From positions 1,128,650-1,192,649 of the forward strand of contig CAWGSF010000009.1 of NCBI GenBank assembly GCA_963825255.1: DNA of 64,000 nucleotides, written 5' to 3'. The stretch comes from JAIBJN01 sp963825255 (lineage in GTDB: Bacteria; Actinomycetota; Thermoleophilia; Gaiellales; Gaiellaceae). The notes beneath the pieces are model-generated. The model searched no databases, was not told the origin of the DNA, and saw only the letters and a list, made by a program, of their open reading frames with translations. The position numbers and the translations under genes are program-made. Of the stretch, positions 61,261 through 64,000 are shown one piece after another (positions within the stretch are counted from its first letter, which is position 1; each line of letters opens with the position of its first letter).

Positions 61261-61537
61261 CCATGCGCACCGCCTCCGGCAACTTCGGCTAGCGCTCCGA
61301 GCGGCGAAAACGTTTAGACGCCACATCGAACGGCTTGCCGCCCAATGGCGCGATGCCTTCGACCATCTCAACGGTTGAGCCTAGTGCGCGTCGACCGTAC
61401 TCCTCGCCATCGCGCCTGCCCAACTTCGGCTCGCTCAGCTACTCCACGAGGCAGCGAACTCGATCTGCCCGGCGGCCTAGTGGCGCCGCGAATGGGCGCC
61501 CGCTCGCGCGTCGGACGCCCCGGTCAGCAGCCAGAAA

Positions 61538-61566
61538 GCCCGACGCCTCCTGGTGAGGCGTCGGGC
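61538..61566 (-). terminator. Terminator of the VGPGP-repeat gene
   Basis: GCCCGACGCCTC (61538-61549) and GAGGCGTCGGGC (61555-61566) form a perfect 12-bp stem with a 5-nt loop. Read on the minus strand it is followed by TTTCTGG, 30 bp after the stop of the repeat-protein gene. Confidence 0.65.
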
Positions 61567-61595
61567 CGGACGCGCAAGTGAGCTCGGTATCCCCC

Positions 61596-61814
61596 CTAGC
61601 GGCGCGGTCCCGGTCGTCCGCGGCCCGGGCCTGGTCCGACATGTCCGGGGCCCGCGGGTCCTGGCCTGCCGGGTCCGGGTCCGACCGGTCCAGGTCCGAC
61701 GGGTCCGGGCCCGGCAGGCCCAGGTCCGACCGGTCCAGGTCCGACGGGTCCGGGCCCGACTGGCCCAGGTCCGACGGGTCCAGGTCCCACTCGCCCTCGT
61801 CGTCTTCTTGGCAT
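61596..61814 (-). CDS. Gly-Pro-rich pentapeptide-repeat protein (72 aa)
   Basis: ATG 61814 has AAGGAGG with ideal seven-base spacing, which selects this frame over two other open frames through the same DNA. After a basic head (MPRRRRGR) the protein is built of VGPGP pentamers, with occasional AGPGP or RPGP units, to a basic tail (GRGRPGPRR). The DNA shows the matching 15-nt near-repeats. Such sequences form extended elastin- or collagen-like chains. It follows a small membrane-protein gene on the same strand and has its own terminator. Function unknown. Confidence 0.6.
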   Translation of the reverse strand: MPRRRRGRVGPGPVGPGPVGPGPVGPGPVGPGPAGPGPVGPGPVGPGPGRPGPAGPGHVGPGPGRGRPGPRR

Positions 61815-61893
61815 GTTCCCACCTCCTTGCCTATTCCGGCGGCGTGGCGCCAAGCGTCTGCGCCGCTGAACCGGATGAGTGTCTGGACCCCGT

Positions 61894-62070
61894 CTAGGCC
61901 GCTGGAGCCATCCTGTCCGGCGGCGACATGAACGCGCCGAAGATCCAGAGAATCGGGAGGAAGATCCCGAAGAAGAACATCCAGCCATGACCGTTTCTAA
62001 GGGTCATGAATCCGAGCGTGAACGCCAGGAGCAGGTAGAAGAACCCGCCAATTCCGATTGCCCACCACAT
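61894..62070 (-). CDS. Small two-helix membrane protein (58 aa)
   Basis: ATG 62070 behind CAGGAGGCAATC. Two hydrophobic helices (MWWAIGIGGFFYLLLAFTLGF and WMFFFGIFLPILWIFGAF) are joined by a short loop with TLRNGHG, ending SPPDRMAPAA. The arrangement resembles PLDc_N/PspC-like small membrane proteins. It is divergent from the gene at 62289 and shares the palindrome at 62188 with it. Confidence 0.7.
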   Translation of the reverse strand: MWWAIGIGGFFYLLLAFTLGFMTLRNGHGWMFFFGIFLPILWIFGAFMSPPDRMAPAA

Positions 62071-62187
62071 GATTGCCTCCTGTCGATAGGCGTTGTGTGA
62101 ATCTCTGCCGAGCATCGTCACATGTCGATGTCGGGTCTTAAGTCAGGGTACGCACCGAGAACCCGCAACGAGTGGTGCGCGCTGCTC

Positions 62188-62201
62188 TTCACCCGGGTGA
62201 A
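62188..62201. promoter_or_regulatory. TTCACCCGGGTGAA palindrome, site 3
   Basis: A perfect 14-bp palindrome between the divergent genes starting at 62070 (minus) and 62289 (plus), about 90-120 bp from each start. Confidence 0.7.
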
Positions 62202-62288
62202 CCGGCGGGCTGCGGTGGACGACCAGGCAAACGGGGGTGAAGACTTCCCGGCAACAAACCGTGAGTCATTCCAAAGCGAGGAGGAGAG

Positions 62289-62703
62289 ATGGCAACGAAT
62301 GAAACATCCAGCGCGTGGACGGGCTGGATCGCGTTTGCCGGCATGATGATGCTGATCATCGGCTCGATCGACGCGATCCAGGGCTTCTTCGCGATCCTCG
62401 AGGACGACTACGTCACCGGTACACCCCAGGGGCTTGCAATCGTCGACGTCACCGGCTGGGGTTGGTTCAACCTCCTCTGGGGCACGCTTTCTCTTCCTGG
62501 TCGGGCTCGCGCTCCTCGGCGGAGCCGGCTGGGCGCGCTGGCTCGGGATCATCGGAGTCAGCTTCGGGGCGATTGCCCAGATGGGGTTCCTGGCGAACTA
62601 CCCGCAGGCATACCCCCTCTGGAACATCACCATCCTGACGCTCCAGATCGTCGTCCTCTACGCGCTCGTCGCGAAGTGGGGCGAGTACAAGCGGGCGCTG
62701 TAA
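62289..62703 (+). CDS. Four-helix membrane protein (one frame change)
   Basis: 137 residues after removal of one base near 62490. ATG 62289 follows GAGGAGGAGAG. Helices: WIAFAGMMMLIIGSIDAIQGFF, WFNLLWGTLLFLVGLALLGG, WARWLGIIGVSFGAIAQMGFLA and WNITILTLQIVVLYALVAKW, with the conserved GLAIVDVTGWGW between 1 and 2. This pattern is common in actinobacterial DUF7144-like proteins of unknown function. A strong terminator follows. Confidence 0.75.
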
Positions 62704-62717
62704 CCCGTCCGGAGACC

Positions 62718-62751
62718 AAAAGAGAGGGGCCGCTCGCAGCCCCTCTCTTTT
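62718..62751. terminator. Strong bidirectional terminator
   Basis: AAAAGAGAGGGGC (62718-62730) pairs with GCCCCTCTCTTTT (62739-62751) over 13 bp around CGCTCGCA. It separates the convergent membrane-protein and lipoprotein genes. Confidence 0.85.
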
Positions 62752-62776
62752 CCGCGCGCGCCTGCGGCGGCTTCGG

Positions 62777-63220
62777 CTAGAGGTCGCAGTCCGGGGCCGC
62801 CTCCTTGAGCGCTTCCCAGGACGTGCTCACCGCCGCGAGCGAGTCGAGGAGGCCTTGTGCCTCGTCGGCCGACAGATCGTCGTCCGCCTTCGCGGTGTCG
62901 AACTCCGTGGACAGGCCGTCGACCGAGCTCTGCACCGCCGCGATCGGCTCCGAGAGCTCCGCGTCGGCCTCGGACGCGGCGGTCTCGAGATCTGCCCGGG
63001 TGGTCTCGAGCGCCGCTTCGAGATCCGCGATCGTGCCCTCGCCGCCCGCGAGGTCGAGAGACTGGAGCTCGTCGATGTCGGCACTCACGTCCTCGAGGCT
63101 TGCGCACACAGACGGCGTGTCGTCTCCACCGCACCCGCCTGCGGCGAGTGCGCCCGCGCAGACCACTGCGATCCCAAGTCCGGTCAAGCGCCGGCGTCGT
63201 TTTCTGTCGTCGTTCGCCAA
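62777..63220 (-). CDS. Putative lipoprotein with helical domain
   Basis: 147 residues from TTG 63220, with GGAAAGGAG upstream. A lipoprotein signal (RRRRLTGLGIAVVCAGALAAGGC) ends in the lipobox cysteine. The mature part is acidic and helical (ADIDELQSLDLAGGEGTIADLE, AALETTRADLETAASEADAE), likely a coiled coil, with a cysteine at each end (SVCASL, PDCDL). Palindrome site 4 lies about 110 bp upstream of the start. Function unknown. Confidence 0.75.
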   Translation of the reverse strand: MANDDRKRRRRLTGLGIAVVCAGALAAGGCGGDDTPSVCASLEDVSADIDELQSLDLAGGEGTIADLEAALETTRADLETAASEADAELSEPIAAVQSSVDGLSTEFDTAKADDDLSADEAQGLLDSLAAVSTSWEALKEAAPDCDL

Positions 63221-63327
63221 CGGATGCTCCTTTCCCTATCTGTGGCATGGCCCGGCCTCAACGTGGCTGCCGGGCGCTCCTCACTATCCCGGTCCCGAGC
63301 GGGAGGCGTACCCGTTCGGGGCGTCAA

Positions 63328-63339
63328 TCACCCGGGTGA
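63328..63339. promoter_or_regulatory. TCACCCGGGTGA palindrome, site 4
   Basis: A perfect 12-bp core overlapping the stop codon of the YihY gene and about 110 bp upstream of the lipoprotein start on the same strand, as expected for an operator of the lipoprotein gene. Confidence 0.6.
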
Positions 63340-64000
63340 ATCCGCCGAACGGGTGGTGGGGTCGTCTCCTGCGCTCGCAGCGCCCTTCAGCTTGAGCTCG
63401 TCGTGGAGTGAGCTGTTGAGGATGGGGGCCGTCACGATGAGCCTGCCGCCCAGGTACATGAAGAAGAGGAATGTCGAGACCGCGCCGAGGGTGCCGTACA
63501 GCGAGGTCGACTTCTCGAGCTTCGGGACGACGAACGACGAGGACGACGCCGTGGAGCGCCTGGAACCCGATTGCGACGAGAAGCGCCCCCGGGAGAAGAG
63601 CCCTCCAGGAGGCGTTCCCGTGCGGGAGGCGGAGCGAGACCCAGAGCCAGAGCGCGGCGAGCGGGAGCGTCGCGACGACCCCCAGGGCAAGCCCGGCGAA
63701 CCACTGATCGTCCCGGAGCCACCAGGCGAGCGGCGACGGCCAGCATGAACGCGCAGCAGGTCGCCGTGAAGACGAGGGACGACTTCAGAGGCGCGGTGCG
63801 GGGCGGAGGCTCCTCCCAGACGAGCGCGTGGATGAGCTGCAGTGCCTTCGCGCCCGAATACCCGGCCCAGAGCAGGAGAGGCACGCCGACGACGACGAGC
63901 CACCAGGCGGCGGTGTCCGACGCGCGGGCGATGTCCCCGACGGCGTTGGCAATTGCCGCCGGCATGCCCCCGGTCTCGAGCGCATCCTCCGTGCCCTCTG
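63328..64000 (-). CDS. YihY/BrkB-family membrane protein, 5' end outside window (frame changes)
   Basis: C-terminal two-thirds of a YihY/virulence-factor-BrkB family protein. Helices WWLVVVGVPLLLWAGYSGAKAL, LVFTATCCAFMLAVAA and the conserved end SLYGTLGAVSTFLFFMYLGGRLIVTAPILNSSL are visible. The frame moves near 63740 and again near 63540, as by single-base insertions. The frame stays open to the window edge, so the start lies beyond 64000. The family was once called ribonuclease BN; its true function is unknown. Confidence 0.75.
   Translation of the reverse strand, partial: RGHGGCARDRGHAGGNCQRRRGHRPRVGHRRLVARRRRRASPALGRVFGREGTAAHPRARLGGASAPHRASEVVPRLHGDLLRVHAGRRRSPGGSGTISGSPGLPWGSSRRSRSPRSGSGSRSASRTGTPPGGLFSRGRFSSQSGSRRSTASSSSFVVPKLEKSTSLYGTLGAVSTFLFFMYLGGRLIVTAPILNSSLHDELKLKGAASAGDDPTTRSADSPG

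Noticed and set aside
61660..61800. Short tandem 15-nt repeats that could suggest a CRISPR array
   Set aside because: The repeats are contiguous with no spacers of constant length and encode VGPGP units with a proper start and ribosome site. No CRISPR array was seen in the window.
61439..61822. Alternative minus-strand frame through the repeat region (Asp/Pro/Ser-rich)
   Set aside because: Its GTG start directly abuts the AAGGAG, with no usable spacing, and it extends past the clear terminator at 61538-61566.

Overview
The window is 64 kb of very GC-rich DNA with a strong preference for G or C at third codon positions, GTG and TTG starts, and many start/stop overlaps of the GTGA, ATGA and TTGA type. 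The gene content (multi-GAF histidine kinase, IclR and LysR regulators, DMT exporters, MMPL transporter, Flp pilin, stand-alone LigD-type polymerase, TMEM175-like channel, caa3 assembly protein) fits an actinobacterium, most likely of the deep-branching soil/water type (Thermoleophilia/Gaiellales-like). That placement is inference. About twenty genes are interrupted by frame changes, and nearly all are repaired by removing one base, often in a short homopolymer. I treat these as probable assembly insertions and annotate the full gene span.

Layout. 0-10 kb: Nudix hydrolase, DMT transporter, thioredoxin, an IleRS-like protein with degenerate catalytic motifs, and a five-GAF histidine kinase with its response regulator. 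10-17 kb: secreted CAP protein, two DMT transporters, tRNA-Pro, a 2.7-kb insertion bounded by a perfect 41-bp duplication of the tRNA-Pro 3' end, and an ABC exporter. 17-23 kb: the standout locus, an IclR-regulated operon encoding a selenocysteine-dependent glycine/sarcosine/betaine-reductase-type system (grdE, grdB with in-frame UGA, a 41-codon linking ORF, grdC, a dedicated thioredoxin, grdA with in-frame UGA). 23-36 kb: caa3 assembly protein, tRNA-Gly, exported intradiol-dioxygenase-like protein, yybP-ykoY-type riboswitch plus TerC, AI-2E-family permease, BNR-repeat protein, hydroxyacyl-CoA dehydrogenase, urocanate hydratase, MMPL transporter, secreted phosphatase. 36-50 kb: coiled-coil protein, a low-GC HNH gene, VOC and cupin proteins, tRNA-Arg and tRNA-His, site-2 protease, superoxide dismutase, Flp pilin, haem peroxidase, and a sulfur module (MFS-rhodanese fusion, persulfide-dioxygenase-like MBL protein, divergent LysR). 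50-57 kb: three small secreted surface proteins, PAP2 enzyme, GH3 enzyme, aldo/keto reductase, YbjQ. 57-64 kb: mostly small membrane proteins, a CPA1 antiporter, DedA, a lipoprotein and YihY/BrkB, among which the palindrome TTCACCCGGGTGAA recurs at intergenic sites.

How the parts work together. In the grd locus GrdE and GrdB would form the substrate-activating component B, GrdA the selenoprotein carrier, GrdC the acyl-accepting component, and the neighbouring thioredoxin the electron donor. The GrdD subunit that normally releases acetyl phosphate is not in the window. The 57-64 kb block looks like a locally coordinated envelope or stress regulon built around one repeated operator, including a gene-less copy of the operator, leader and terminator that is either an sRNA gene or the relic of a duplicated gene.
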